DNA of 28,650 nucleotides from CAZXDL01 sp964639505 (GTDB lineage Bacteria; Patescibacteriota; Saccharimonadia; Saccharimonadales; UBA4665), in assembly GCA_964639505.1 (NCBI GenBank), contig CAZXDL010000010.1, positions 1 to 28,650 on the forward strand, in the 5' to 3' direction. Shown here in pieces: positions 1 through 8,222 of the stretch (its first letter is position 1; each line of letters starts with the position of its first letter). A program made the position numbers and the translations under genes. Below the pieces are notes generated by a model. That model saw only the letters and a program-made list of their open reading frames with translations, did not search any database and was not told the origin of the DNA.

Positions 1-28
1 GCCAGGCTAATCCCCTGGCCTTTTTTTA
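1..28 (+). terminator. Rho-independent terminator reading on the plus strand
   Basis: GCCAGG and CCTGGC form a 6-bp stem around a 7-base loop, followed by a run of seven T on the plus strand. It would end a plus-strand unit arriving from the left of the window, and it lies just past the stop codon of nrdB, so transcription is probably convergent here. On the minus strand the hairpin is preceded rather than followed by the T/A run, so it is a weaker stop for the nrdAB message. Confidence 0.7.
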
Positions 29-38
29 CTGCTTAGGA

Positions 39-1007
39 TTACCACCCAGAAGGATATTCCCAGTCTCCCACCATGGCCCCCTTAGCATATTCTGTGTTAG
101 TAGCTTCGAAGAAGTTTACTAAGGCGTTATCCGTCACATGATCAATCCATGGTGTAGGATTGTCTTTAACTCCAAATTGAGGTTTTAACCCCATTTGAAC
201 CATACGATAATCACACACATATCGAACATAGGCTTTTGCTTGCTCTGCTGTTAAAGCGGGGTTAGTCCCAATTCGATAACACATATCTATGAAACTATCC
301 TCTAATCCTACAACAGTTCTGGCAGTTTCATATATGTTTGCTTTGAAAGGATTATTAATTACTTCCGGATGTTCATGCAGATATAAACGAAACATTTCCG
401 TTAATCCTTCTACATGAGTTGATTCATCCAGAATACTCCATTTATTCACAGAGATCATCCCCGGTAACTTGCCTACCTGACTCCAAGAAAGTAACATGAT
501 GAAAGAGCCAAATAAGTTAACCCCTTCCATCAGTATTTGTCTTGCTAGTAAAGTAGCAATATTAGCGGGAGTTGAAGTAGGAACATCTTCAATCATGAAG
601 ATATGTTTGTCCTTCATTTCCTTGTAGGTTAAGAATTCTTTAGTAAATTCTTCAGTATCATAGCCAAGAGTATCATTGAGTAATTTATAACCCTTCATAT
701 GAGTGACTTCTCTTGCTGCAAAACTTAGCAGCATCATTCTCGCATCAGGATGCTTGAATATAGGAAGAAGTCTCTCTACGTATGAACTACAGACATTCGT
801 ATCAAGTTGTGTGAAGAGTCTGAGGATATGTTTGATATAAGCTTTTTCCGAGTCTGAAATGGAACCATTTTTCCATTGCTCCGTATCCTGCCTCATATCC
901 GGTTCAAAGATATTCCAATGTTGCTTTTCGCTTTGGTCGAGAAGATCTTGAAGTCTAAGATATTGAGGATAGAAGATTTCAGAAGGAGTGGTAATAGAAG
1001 TAGACAT
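39..1007 (-). CDS. nrdB: Ribonucleoside-diphosphate reductase, beta (radical) subunit, class Ia
   Basis: 322 residues. The small subunit holds the di-iron/tyrosyl-radical cofactor that starts catalysis in the large subunit, supplying dNTPs for phage DNA synthesis. Visible cofactor residues are D69 (LDTNV), E100 and H103 with the radical tyrosine Y107 in the spacing E-x2-H-x3-Y, E161 (LMEGVN), and E195/H198 (DESTH). Keeping Y107 argues for class Ia rather than the tyrosine-less Ic type. The ATG lies 5 bases after the nrdA stop, with AAGG about 9 bases upstream, so the two subunits are made from one message. Length is slightly below the E. coli protein (376), as is common in phages. The tail-end stop faces a plus-strand terminator at the window edge. 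Confidence 0.95.
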   Translation of the reverse strand: MSTSITTPSEIFYPQYLRLQDLLDQSEKQHWNIFEPDMRQDTEQWKNGSISDSEKAYIKHILRLFTQLDTNVCSSYVERLLPIFKHPDARMMLLSFAAREVTHMKGYKLLNDTLGYDTEEFTKEFLTYKEMKDKHIFMIEDVPTSTPANIATLLARQILMEGVNLFGSFIMLLSWSQVGKLPGMISVNKWSILDESTHVEGLTEMFRLYLHEHPEVINNPFKANIYETARTVVGLEDSFIDMCYRIGTNPALTAEQAKAYVRYVCDYRMVQMGLKPQFGVKDNPTPWIDHVTDNALVNFFEATNTEYAKGAMVGDWEYPSGW

Positions 1008-1012
1008 TTATG

Positions 1013-2854
1013 TTAACCTTGACAAGCTATGCATTCAGTAGTTTCAGGATTCCAATCTACAAGAGCTTTTCTTTCGATAGATTTTACGGTATCGACATTT
1101 CCTTCTCTCTCTGTCCTAAAGTAATAAAGAGTCAACACATTATCTGATTCTAGAAATTTCAAATGAACACTATTAATATATTTCTTAGTCATTCCCGCAG
1201 TGAAAAAGAGATTCAATGACTGTGCTTGAGAAATATATCTACCCCGTTGGTCCGCTAATTCGATCAACCAATGTTGATCTATTTCTACAGCACATTTAAA
1301 GACTGCTTTTTCTTCGTCAGTAAGAAAGTCTAAGTGTTGTACAGAACCTTTATTTTCAAGTATATTGTTCCATATAGCTTTAGTATTATAGTTTTTACTC
1401 TCTAGTAAACGCTCTAATGCTTTATTCTTTATAACAAAGGAGCCTGCTCTTGTTTCTTTGATGAAGATATTTCTGTACCAGGGTTCTATTGAAGGAGAGC
1501 TGCCAATAAGATCAGCACTATTGGCGTTAGGAGCAATAGCTGAAAGACGGCTGTTACGCAGCCCAGTGCCAGCCATATCAGGAGCTTCTCCCCGTTCTTT
1601 AGCAAGCTGCTTACTAGACTCCAAGGCTCTGTCATGTATTAACTTATAGACTTCATGAGTTAATTGTACAGCGGAGTTAAATCCTCCACTCTCGAAAGGG
1701 ATATTTCTATTTTGTAATAGACTATGCCATCCAAAAGTGCCAAGTCCTAATGCCCTTTCTCTTTCCGCTGAGAACTTTGCTTTAGCTAATTTCTCAGAAG
1801 CATTATCAATGAAGAACTGTAGGACATTATCCAAAAATCTTATGAGATCCTGAACAATTGTAGTATCTTTCCACTCATCGTATAATTCCAGGTTCAAACT
1901 AGACAAACAACATACGAAAGTCCTAAATTCGTCAGTAGGCTGAATTATTTCCGAACACAGATTACTACCTTTAATCTCTAACCCTAAAGCTTTTTGTGTT
2001 TCTGGTAATTTTCTATTTGCCAAATCAATTTTTAGTAGATAAGGTTCCCCTGTTAATACTCTTGCAGAGAGGATATCCTCCCAAATAGCTCTTGCTCTAA
2101 AAGTGTCAAAGATTCTTCCGGAATGAGGACACACTAAGTCTATTGTTTTATCCTCTTTAACAGCCTGAATAAACTCATCGGTTATGTTAACGGCATTATG
2201 GAATTGTGTCCTGTTGTCTGACTTTCTCTTAGCATCCCCTCCTGGAATTCTGAATCTAATGTGTTCCAGAATATCCGGATGATCAACATCCAAATAAGCT
2301 GCGATAGCTCCTCTTCTTGACCCTTGTTGTTTGAAATAACCTATTGCAGAGTCGATGAGTTTGAAATAAGGTATTGGACCGGGAGCTTTCTTAGAGGTGC
2401 CTCTTATTGCGTTGTGCGCTCCTATACCTCCTCCTGCCATTGACAAGGTAGCTAATTCTTGTAAGAAATCTACCTGTCCCTTTGCGGTATCCGGTATTTC
2501 GGAAGCATAACAGGATATTGGTAATCCTGTCATCTTTTCCTCTGGTATGAATTCAGAACTATACCAGTAATGAGCCCCATTTTTTTCTGGATCTTCTACC
2601 CACTTACCTTTTATGGCATTCGATAAAACTGGAGAAGCAAACATGAACCAACCGTTATAGGCATAGTCATATATTTTCTGAGCTAAAGTATAGTCTCCAT
2701 AGCAGTAGTTAACAGCAGCTTTTGCTAGTGCCTGTGGGATAGACTCCTCTTCTTTCATGTAATGACCTTCTAATAGAGTTTTAGAAAAATCATTAATATA
2801 ATGAGGATTTTTTCGATCGATTTGAATACCGAGGTAAGAATAACGATTTAACAT
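1013..2854 (-). CDS. nrdA: Ribonucleoside-diphosphate reductase, alpha (catalytic) subunit, class Ia, without ATP-cone
   Basis: 613 residues, against about 760 in E. coli. Reduces ribonucleoside diphosphates to deoxy forms in complex with NrdB. Catalytic residues are all present: C115 (LPISCYAS) and C315 or C316 (FVCCLSS) as the redox pair, the radical-site triad N298-C300-E302 (GSNLCSE), the tyrosine pair Y577-Y578 that relays the radical, and a C-terminal C608-x2-C611 for re-reduction by thioredoxin or glutaredoxin. The protein starts directly in the catalytic region; the N-terminal ATP-cone that gives dATP feedback inhibition in cellular enzymes is absent, so the phage enzyme should resist that shut-off. 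AAAGGA lies about 12 bases upstream of the ATG. Transcription probably starts at the TGGTATAAG site 35 bases upstream. Confidence 0.95.
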   Translation of the reverse strand: MLNRYSYLGIQIDRKNPHYINDFSKTLLEGHYMKEEESIPQALAKAAVNYCYGDYTLAQKIYDYAYNGWFMFASPVLSNAIKGKWVEDPEKNGAHYWYSSEFIPEEKMTGLPISCYASEIPDTAKGQVDFLQELATLSMAGGGIGAHNAIRGTSKKAPGPIPYFKLIDSAIGYFKQQGSRRGAIAAYLDVDHPDILEHIRFRIPGGDAKRKSDNRTQFHNAVNITDEFIQAVKEDKTIDLVCPHSGRIFDTFRARAIWEDILSARVLTGEPYLLKIDLANRKLPETQKALGLEIKGSNLCSEIIQPTDEFRTFVCCLSSLNLELYDEWKDTTIVQDLIRFLDNVLQFFIDNASEKLAKAKFSAERERALGLGTFGWHSLLQNRNIPFESGGFNSAVQLTHEVYKLIHDRALESSKQLAKERGEAPDMAGTGLRNSRLSAIAPNANSADLIGSSPSIEPWYRNIFIKETRAGSFVIKNKALERLLESKNYNTKAIWNNILENKGSVQHLDFLTDEEKAVFKCAVEIDQHWLIELADQRGRYISQAQSLNLFFTAGMTKKYINSVHLKFLESDNVLTLYYFRTEREGNVDTVKSIERKALVDWNPETTECIACQG

Positions 2855-2888
2855 AATTTAGAAATTTTCCTTTTTAATTATATAAGTT

Positions 2889-2897
2889 CTTATACCA
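2889..2897 (-). promoter_or_regulatory. Putative phage-sigma promoter P1 (TGGTATAAG) for nrdAB
   Basis: One of eight identical 9-base minus-strand motifs. It sits 35 bases upstream of the nrdA ATG and only 17 bases past the T-run of the preceding gene's terminator. No -35-like hexamer is seen at the usual distance. Confidence 0.7.
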
Positions 2898-2913
2898 AAG
2901 AATCTGGTAATAT

Positions 2914-2940
2914 AAAAAAAGATGAGTTGTTATATCATCT
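2914..2940 (-). terminator. Rho-independent terminator after the 113-aa hypothetical gene
   Basis: On the minus strand AGATGA and TCATCT form a 6-bp stem with a 9-base loop, followed at once by a run of seven T. It lies 10 bases past the stop codon of the gene at 2951-3292 and just before promoter P1, giving a compact terminator-promoter joint. Confidence 0.75.
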
Positions 2941-2950
2941 CTTTTAATTG

Positions 2951-3292
2951 TTAAATTAAAGGAATATTAGAGAACTCTATAAGTAAATATATTATTGCCA
3001 TCAAAATATTTTCACGGGGAGAGCCTGTACTCCACAATTTAGGGTCAATAGGCCACCAAGCAGGAGTTCCACTAATACCTAAACCAGTTTTGAGTTCAAG
3101 TGCAGAGTGTATAGATAAACACGCAGCAGCCGCGGATAAGTCCCCTTTTCCTTTTATTAAGGTTTTAAATACTTCATCTTTTTCAAAGAATTCAGCATTT
3201 TCCTGAAAGAGGATATTTACCTTTTCGATTATCTCTTTAAATTCTGGGGATATAGAAGAAGTTTCTACTGTGTCGTTCACTGTGTCATTCAT
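2951..3292 (-). CDS. Hypothetical protein, 113 aa
   Basis: Not recognised. The N-terminus repeats NDTV twice and is rich in S/T/E. Residues about 17-50 look helical and acidic. The C-terminal third is hydrophobic (an ILMAIIYLLIEF stretch near residues 95-106) and could be a membrane-associated helix or a buried core. It lies between the Pnkp gene and its own terminator. No clear ribosome binding site precedes the ATG. A weak promoter-like stretch (TATACT with TTGGTT upstream) is found about 40 bases before the start, so it may be transcribed separately or by readthrough from the RNA-repair operon. Confidence 0.7.
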   Translation of the reverse strand: MNDTVNDTVETSSISPEFKEIIEKVNILFQENAEFFEKDEVFKTLIKGKGDLSAAAACLSIHSALELKTGLGISGTPAWWPIDPKLWSTGSPRENILMAIIYLLIEFSNIPLI

Positions 3293-3366
3293 AAAATTTT
3301 AAGTAGAAATGAACTATGATTTAATAGTATAGTTTACCACATATTAAAACCAAAGTCCATTTTAAA

Positions 3367-5880
3367 TTATAGTCTTGGATCCAATTCCTTCTCGTTTCTG
3401 AGTTCTCCGATTAACTTAATAGCCAAGTTTATCCTCTCATTTTCTTCGGAGATCAACATTTTTTCTCCTAATATTTTTTCTCTTATGCTTACATTTAATT
3501 TCTTTGTAATACTCTTTTGTTTACAAAGTCTTTGATATCTTTCCGGATCAGTATAATCGTATCCATATATCAACCTTAAATATTCACCGTTCCTAACCTT
3601 GAGATAAGGAATCATACAACCAGGGGTTATTGGTTTAATAACTACCCCCTCTAATCCATACTGTTCAGTTAATAATTTGAAGTAATCTATTCCTTCTTCA
3701 ATGGATTTAGTATCATCCAAGTCAACCACTAATGCATACCCAGGAAATATATGGTCGTATTTCCTCAAGAAATTATAAACCTCACCTCTATTTACGTTAG
3801 AAGGTAGCCCCTTTAATATATCAAAGGGGACAAAATAAGGATTTTCTACTACTGCAAATTTATTTAATACACTGGAAAACCTATTGATATTTTCTTGTTT
3901 GGAAGGTATATCGATAATAGGCGTAAGTTTATTAAATTCGATGTCCTTGGATAAGACATCTAATTCGTTCCTTATTAAATATTCATAAGGTAGGTAATCA
4001 TTAGCTATAAGAGGCCCCCCTAATGTGGACCAAGGCATTAACTCTCCATCGAGAATTATTTCTTCGGTATTACTTTTCTCGAATAATTTAGAATATATAT
4101 GGTGTATGCCTTCAAGGAAAGTTTTAAGTTGGTCATCATCAAGGCCGTGAATTCGACCAATTCTCCAACCTGATCTGGAGGTGAGGAAAGTCTTTTCCGG
4201 CTTATCCTTGAAAAGATAGGCTGTACCTCTACTCCCCATAAGTTTAGGCTCTAAGACAACCGAATTAGCACCTGCTTTTTTCATCCAATCAAGAGCGGGG
4301 ATTAATTCTTCTAGTTGATCACCTACTACTGGACCAGGAGACATAGTCCCTGATATGAAGCGAATATTGTTCTTTTTTATATTCTCCAGAAGTCTGATTT
4401 CCGAAGGTTCTAATTGGAATTGATCAATTGTGGGTTCTTTTATTATGGGGAACCCTAAATTTTCTACTAGATTTTCTTTCCGTCTTTCCCTCTTACTATC
4501 AACAGATATAAAGGAGGATATTCGTCCGTCTATTACTACTACGGCAGTCAATTTATTACCATGTACAGCCCCAGTATCAATAAAAACTTTATTCTTATAG
4601 ATATGTCCTTTAAAGGAAGTAGGTTTATGAGCTACATGCCCAATTATATGCAAGGGATGGTCAACATTGGCATCCTCATAAAACCAACCCAAGTCTTCCT
4701 TAATAGGTAAGGACCTGTCTTTTATTCTATATCTTCTTTGTTCTCTGAGAGCTAGTCTATTATGTTTACCCAAAGCTTCCTTAACACAAGGGGCATGAGT
4801 AACATACACGGGGTTATTACCATGTTTATGACCAAGATTGAAGATAAGATAAGGAAGGGACTGCTCGAAGAGATTAAAAAATCTATTTGTTAGATCTTCG
4901 TCCTTTAGAAATGTTTCTATTGAAGAAAATATCTGCTTATTCTCTAATTCCAGATTTGGCGTTGAAAACTTTTTCAACCTGTTATATACATAGGATTCGT
5001 GGTTACCTATTATAAGGATGTCTCCTTGTTTCACACATGATTCAATGTACTGAATCATGTTCCTAGTGTCCAGGCCTTTATTAAGGTAGTCTCCAATATG
5101 AACTACTTGAGCATCAGGATAAGTATCGAGACATTTCTCTCTAAGTTCCTTAAGTTCTTCGGTGCATTCGTGGGAATCCCCTATTATTATATAGGGGCGA
5201 CCATCACTTTGATGCCTACATCTTTTGTATTCGGTACCTACTCCATCAACGAGGTTGGACGAGAGGTTGTATCCATCATACACAAGCGGAGGAAAATCCG
5301 TTTTCCTATTAACTCTAATTCTTTGAGAAAAATCCCGAGAACCTATAGAAGGTAGGACATCTCTACGGAATTTTTGAACACTAAGTCTAACCCGTTTAGA
5401 GAACTGATCTTCACAGTTATGTAAATAATCAGAAATAGCCTTGTATTCGAAAGTTATAAGACAAGTATTATAGAATCGTTCATTAGCTAATTTTGTGATA
5501 TGAGATCTAAAAGCTTTGTTGAATGCCGTTGAATCAACAATTACATAGTCAGAGTTGACAGGGAAGGAAGTCGCTATATCCAAGCCAGCATCGAGTGCCT
5601 TAAAAGCGGGACCACTCATTGCCGAGTATTTATCGGAGAATTTATTTGATAGATCTTCCCCCCCTTCTATATAATAAGGAGAGGATAGTTCCCGTAAAAT
5701 GCTCTCTCGTGAGTAGTCCGAAGATAGGATTGTTATACAATAATGATTTGGCCCTGAATTGAGTACCTCCGTCAGATATTCTAGAAAAGTACTTTTTCCT
5801 GAATGGGTAGGGCCGCATAGTACAATTACCGTACCAGGAATAATGTTGATTTTAAGAAAGTTGTTTTCCGTTGTTTCCAT
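3367..5880 (-). CDS. pnkp: Polynucleotide kinase-phosphatase-ligase (bacterial Pnkp type), RNA end healing and sealing
   Basis: 837 residues with the three-domain order of bacterial Pnkp (the Clostridium thermocellum enzyme is 870). Residues 1 to about 190 are a P-loop kinase with Walker A G23-T31 (GPTHSGKST) and a candidate general base D55. Residues about 225-460 are a calcineurin-like metallophosphatase with D235-x-H237, D264 (GDYLNKG), N293-H294 (GNHES), H362 (THAP) and GHVAHKP at 414-420. Residues about 500-837 are a nucleotidyltransferase (ligase) with the adenylated lysine K546 in EPKLMGSRG, the DGEL motif at 611-614, EGVVIKP at 744-750 and a final KVR motif, followed by a helical tail. 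The family heals 5'-OH and 2',3'-cyclic phosphate RNA ends and seals them, but needs Hen1 to ligate, and hen1 lies just upstream. Its ATG overlaps the preceding small gene by 29 bases, so translation is probably coupled. Confidence 0.93.
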   Translation of the reverse strand: METTENNFLKINIIPGTVIVLCGPTHSGKSTFLEYLTEVLNSGPNHYCITILSSDYSRESILRELSSPYYIEGGEDLSNKFSDKYSAMSGPAFKALDAGLDIATSFPVNSDYVIVDSTAFNKAFRSHITKLANERFYNTCLITFEYKAISDYLHNCEDQFSKRVRLSVQKFRRDVLPSIGSRDFSQRIRVNRKTDFPPLVYDGYNLSSNLVDGVGTEYKRCRHQSDGRPYIIIGDSHECTEELKELREKCLDTYPDAQVVHIGDYLNKGLDTRNMIQYIESCVKQGDILIIGNHESYVYNRLKKFSTPNLELENKQIFSSIETFLKDEDLTNRFFNLFEQSLPYLIFNLGHKHGNNPVYVTHAPCVKEALGKHNRLALREQRRYRIKDRSLPIKEDLGWFYEDANVDHPLHIIGHVAHKPTSFKGHIYKNKVFIDTGAVHGNKLTAVVVIDGRISSFISVDSKRERRKENLVENLGFPIIKEPTIDQFQLEPSEIRLLENIKKNNIRFISGTMSPGPVVGDQLEELIPALDWMKKAGANSVVLEPKLMGSRGTAYLFKDKPEKTFLTSRSGWRIGRIHGLDDDQLKTFLEGIHHIYSKLFEKSNTEEIILDGELMPWSTLGGPLIANDYLPYEYLIRNELDVLSKDIEFNKLTPIIDIPSKQENINRFSSVLNKFAVVENPYFVPFDILKGLPSNVNRGEVYNFLRKYDHIFPGYALVVDLDDTKSIEEGIDYFKLLTEQYGLEGVVIKPITPGCMIPYLKVRNGEYLRLIYGYDYTDPERYQRLCKQKSITKKLNVSIREKILGEKMLISEENERINLAIKLIGELRNEKELDPRL

Positions 5881-6043
5881 TATTTTTTAACTCTGAAATT
5901 TGAGTGACTAAGTTAGCTATCTCTTGCGCTTGGAGACGATTTGTTTGTATTAAAGCGAGAACTTCTTCTTTGATTAAAGGGAAAGACTCCAACTTTTCTT
6001 CGATACTAGAAATTAGTATGGTTGGATCTATTAGGGTTTCCAT
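5852..6043 (-). CDS. Small coiled-coil-like protein nested between hen1 and pnkp, 63 aa
   Basis: Not recognised. It overlaps the 3' end of hen1 by 13 bases and the 5' end of pnkp by 29 bases, so it shares their message and probably couples their translation. The sequence is mostly helix-forming with regular I/L spacing (residues about 10-53), then an asparagine/glycine-rich tail. It could be a small adaptor of the Pnkp/Hen1 complex or only a coupling ORF that lets ribosomes reach the pnkp start, which has a poor ribosome binding site. The overlap with both neighbours and absence of stops favour a real gene. Confidence 0.6.
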   Translation of the reverse strand: METLIDPTILISSIEEKLESFPLIKEEVLALIQTNRLQAQEIANLVTQISELKNNGNNGKQLS

Positions 6044-7302
6044 GTCACCGCCAAGGTAATAGGCTGGCCATTAACTTTGTTTCCAACATCTTCTATGGTA
6101 TATGAAGACTTTGGAACACCAGCATCCCCCAGAAACTCAATCAATTCATCTTTATTTGGTTCCCATTTATGATCTGGATGTCTAAAGTCCGATTCATCGA
6201 AATTAAAGTTTTTGTTGAATTCTCTATTAGGAACTGTGATAACAATTCTATTAGGTTTTACTTCTATTATTGTTTTTAGCAGAGCCCTAGCTTCCTCTAT
6301 CTCTAAATGTTCCAGAGTTTCTATGAGAATAACATCACTCCCTTCTATTAAGGAAGTATTCTCAAGTATAAAAGATGGAGTAACTTCCTGATTAATACAT
6401 CTAATATTATCCCCAAAATCTAAAGTCTTCAATTTACGTAGATTTTTCTCGACAACTTCTTTGTCTTTATCGTAAGCGTGGACAACCTCATATTCCGTAC
6501 TTAACTTCTTGGAATGATATAGTTCCCCACAGCCGATATCAATAAGTATCTCTGATTTATCCTTTTGTAGTAGAGCTTTACTAACTACTTCCAACCGCTG
6601 TAGTTGAGCATTACCAAATTGAAACTCCATTTCAGGAGTATCAATAAAATTCTCAACTTTTAAATGATTGAAAAAGTCTGGATTGGTGATAAACTTTGTT
6701 AGAAAAGTAGCTCTTACAAGATAAGGAGCGTGACTCTCATTTATAAGTTTGATAAATCTAAGTATTGAATCCTTCTTGAGAGATATGTATAAATCATCGT
6801 TATGAATCGCAGTTATTATACATATAACAAGAAATTTGACAAGCACATCCTTCACGGTGGAAGAAGATACTCGAATATGGTAATAGTCAGAAATTAGTGG
6901 GGTTATTGTTAATCCGGGATACCCAAATTTACTTAATAATAGATATCCCTTACTTCTAATTATAGACTCTGCATAGGCAGAATATCCCTCTACATCGCGC
7001 TCAGGGTCTCCATGATAGGCCGCCCTTAATGTATCGGATATTATCTGAAATACTCCATACGGGTGAGAATACCTTGTTTTATCGATATATTCTATCTCAT
7101 GAGTATCCGAAAAAGAAACTTCAGTCTCCGAATCCTTAAACCACAGCCTGAATTCGGAATTATCAAGGTTAGTAAACCACCCATAAATTTTTCCCTTTTT
7201 TAGAGATCTGGTAAAGGGGGTACTGGACTCTCTTATAGTATTAGGATTTTTCTGAATAATATACGAAAAATTAGGGTTTGTAGATCCGACTGTAAATAGC
7301 AT
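6031..7302 (-). CDS. hen1: Hen1, 3'-terminal RNA ribose 2'-O-methyltransferase of the Pnkp/Hen1 RNA repair system
   Basis: 423 residues (bacterial Hen1 is usually about 460). The N-terminal half carries the ligase-activating domain, beginning with the family-like MLFTVGSTNPNFSYIIQKNP. The C-terminal half is a class I methyltransferase: SAM loop DIGCGE at 255-260, metal-binding E328, E331 and H332 in IETLEH, and H375/H378 in RHPDHKWEP, a Hen1 hallmark. In known systems Hen1 methylates the 2'-OH at the 3' end of the cut RNA before Pnkp seals it, so the repaired site cannot be cleaved again by enzymes that need that hydroxyl. First gene of the hen1-orf63-pnkp operon, with AAAGG 8 bases before the ATG and TGGTATAAG promoter P2 47 bases upstream. 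Confidence 0.93.
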   Translation of the reverse strand: MLFTVGSTNPNFSYIIQKNPNTIRESSTPFTRSLKKGKIYGWFTNLDNSEFRLWFKDSETEVSFSDTHEIEYIDKTRYSHPYGVFQIISDTLRAAYHGDPERDVEGYSAYAESIIRSKGYLLLSKFGYPGLTITPLISDYYHIRVSSSTVKDVLVKFLVICIITAIHNDDLYISLKKDSILRFIKLINESHAPYLVRATFLTKFITNPDFFNHLKVENFIDTPEMEFQFGNAQLQRLEVVSKALLQKDKSEILIDIGCGELYHSKKLSTEYEVVHAYDKDKEVVEKNLRKLKTLDFGDNIRCINQEVTPSFILENTSLIEGSDVILIETLEHLEIEEARALLKTIIEVKPNRIVITVPNREFNKNFNFDESDFRHPDHKWEPNKDELIEFLGDAGVPKSSYTIEDVGNKVNGQPITLAVTWKP

Positions 7303-7348
7303 AATTTAACCTTTACTTTTTTCAAAAGAAAATTGAGTATATTACTTT

Positions 7349-7357
7349 CTTATACCA
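7349..7357 (-). promoter_or_regulatory. Putative phage-sigma promoter P2 (TGGTATAAG) for the RNA-repair operon
   Basis: Same 9-base motif as the other sites, followed by AA. It lies between the terminator of the upstream gene and the hen1 start, so the hen1-orf63-pnkp operon has its own promoter. No -35 box is evident. Confidence 0.7.
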
Positions 7358-7378
7358 GTTTGTAATTAGAAATTGACT

Positions 7379-7405
7379 AAAAAAAAGGGATTCTGTACCC
7401 CTTTT
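7379..7405 (-). terminator. Rho-independent terminator after the 113-aa acidic protein gene
   Basis: On the minus strand AAAAGGG pairs with CCCTTTT around a loop of about 9 bases and runs into eight T. It lies about 20 bases past the stop codon of the gene at 7424-7765 and is followed by promoter P2. Confidence 0.8.
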
Positions 7406-7423
7406 CTTTTGAAGGACTATTCC

Positions 7424-7765
7424 TTATAGTCCTCTTTTCAATTCAGGGATCTTTTCAGGGGGTATAACTTTCGTCAGTTCAGGTATACCTGTTTCAGCCT
7501 CTAACTCTCCTTCTCCTATCATATACTGGTCTTTCTTTTCTTGTGTTATCTCGGCCAATATAACCATGGAAGGGTCATATACCACTTTCCATTTTCCTTC
7601 TTCTTCATCATAAGTAGCACTTAATGCTAAGTCCTGGAAAATTACAGTAGGAGACTCTGTGTCTTGATTTGTATCTTCTCCCCCGGGAGAAATTGTGATA
7701 CTGACATCCACCTCTTCGAAGTATACATCGAAGCTTACATCATCATTTTGTACATTTAGTTCCAT
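7424..7765 (-). CDS. Hypothetical acidic protein, 113 aa
   Basis: Not recognised. The protein is strongly acidic, with alternating hydrophobic residues near the N-terminus (VSFDVYFEEVDVSITI) that suggest beta strands, and a conserved-looking WKVVYDPSMVILAE segment near residues 59-72. No signal peptide or membrane segment. The ribosome binding site is very good (AAAGGAG, 6 bases before the ATG). It is the last gene before a terminator and follows the 131-aa gene by 15 bases. Function unknown. Confidence 0.75.
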   Translation of the reverse strand: MELNVQNDDVSFDVYFEEVDVSITISPGGEDTNQDTESPTVIFQDLALSATYDEEEGKWKVVYDPSMVILAEITQEKKDQYMIGEGELEAETGIPELTKVIPPEKIPELKRGL

Positions 7766-7780
7766 GATTTCTCCTTTAAA

Positions 7781-8176
7781 TTAGGTAGGGAGGTAAGGAC
7801 AGACACTCCAATCTTCGTCTATCCATTTTACAAATTCTTTACTATTTTCGATTCTTGTAATTTCAGCTATCTCAAATACGTGGTTCTCCTTCGGATTTAC
7901 TTTATTCACCATACCTAGGGTAAGACACTTATCAGGGGAACTTCTATAGAGAAATCTCCTGAATGGTAAGGTATATTCTATTTTTGGTTTTACCCGGAAT
8001 TTATTGACAATAGGAAACCCTGGGAGATGAGGTAAAAATCCTCCGGAGGTATTCAAACCTGCATAAAATTGCCAATTTGAGGTGTCACCATCAGTTATCA
8101 GAATCTCTATATCCTCCCCGTCTAGATACGCTTTGACTATATCTTCATGAGGATACTTAATAACAGTTTTTTCCAT
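7781..8176 (-). CDS. Hypothetical phage protein, 131 aa
   Basis: The first half follows a pattern I associate with many small phage proteins of unknown function: a short helix with AYLDGEDI, a tryptophan-containing strand (NWQFYAG), a proline-rich turn (FLPHLPGFP) and a strand ending FRVKPK near residues 60-65. The second half (residues about 70-131) is less typical, with two or three strands and a WIDEDW motif. No known enzyme motif. No clear ribosome binding site precedes the ATG, and a hairpin lies just upstream. It may be read from the tRNA-Leu/TAXI message. Confidence 0.7.
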   Translation of the reverse strand: MEKTVIKYPHEDIVKAYLDGEDIEILITDGDTSNWQFYAGLNTSGGFLPHLPGFPIVNKFRVKPKIEYTLPFRRFLYRSSPDKCLTLGMVNKVNPKENHVFEIAEITRIENSKEFVKWIDEDWSVCPYLPT

Positions 8177-8182
8177 AATAAC

Positions 8183-8207
8183 GTAAAAGAGGGGGTAGCC
8201 CTCTTAC
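8183..8207 (-). terminator. Hairpin, possible partial terminator after the TAXI-like gene
   Basis: On the minus strand AAGAGGG pairs with CCCTCTT around a short loop, followed by TTTTACGTT, a weak T-run. It lies 15 bases past the stop codon of the gene at 8223-9221, and the start codon of the next gene is 7 bases away. It may attenuate rather than end transcription. Confidence 0.5.
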
Positions 8208-8222
8208 TTTCTCCTTTCTTAT

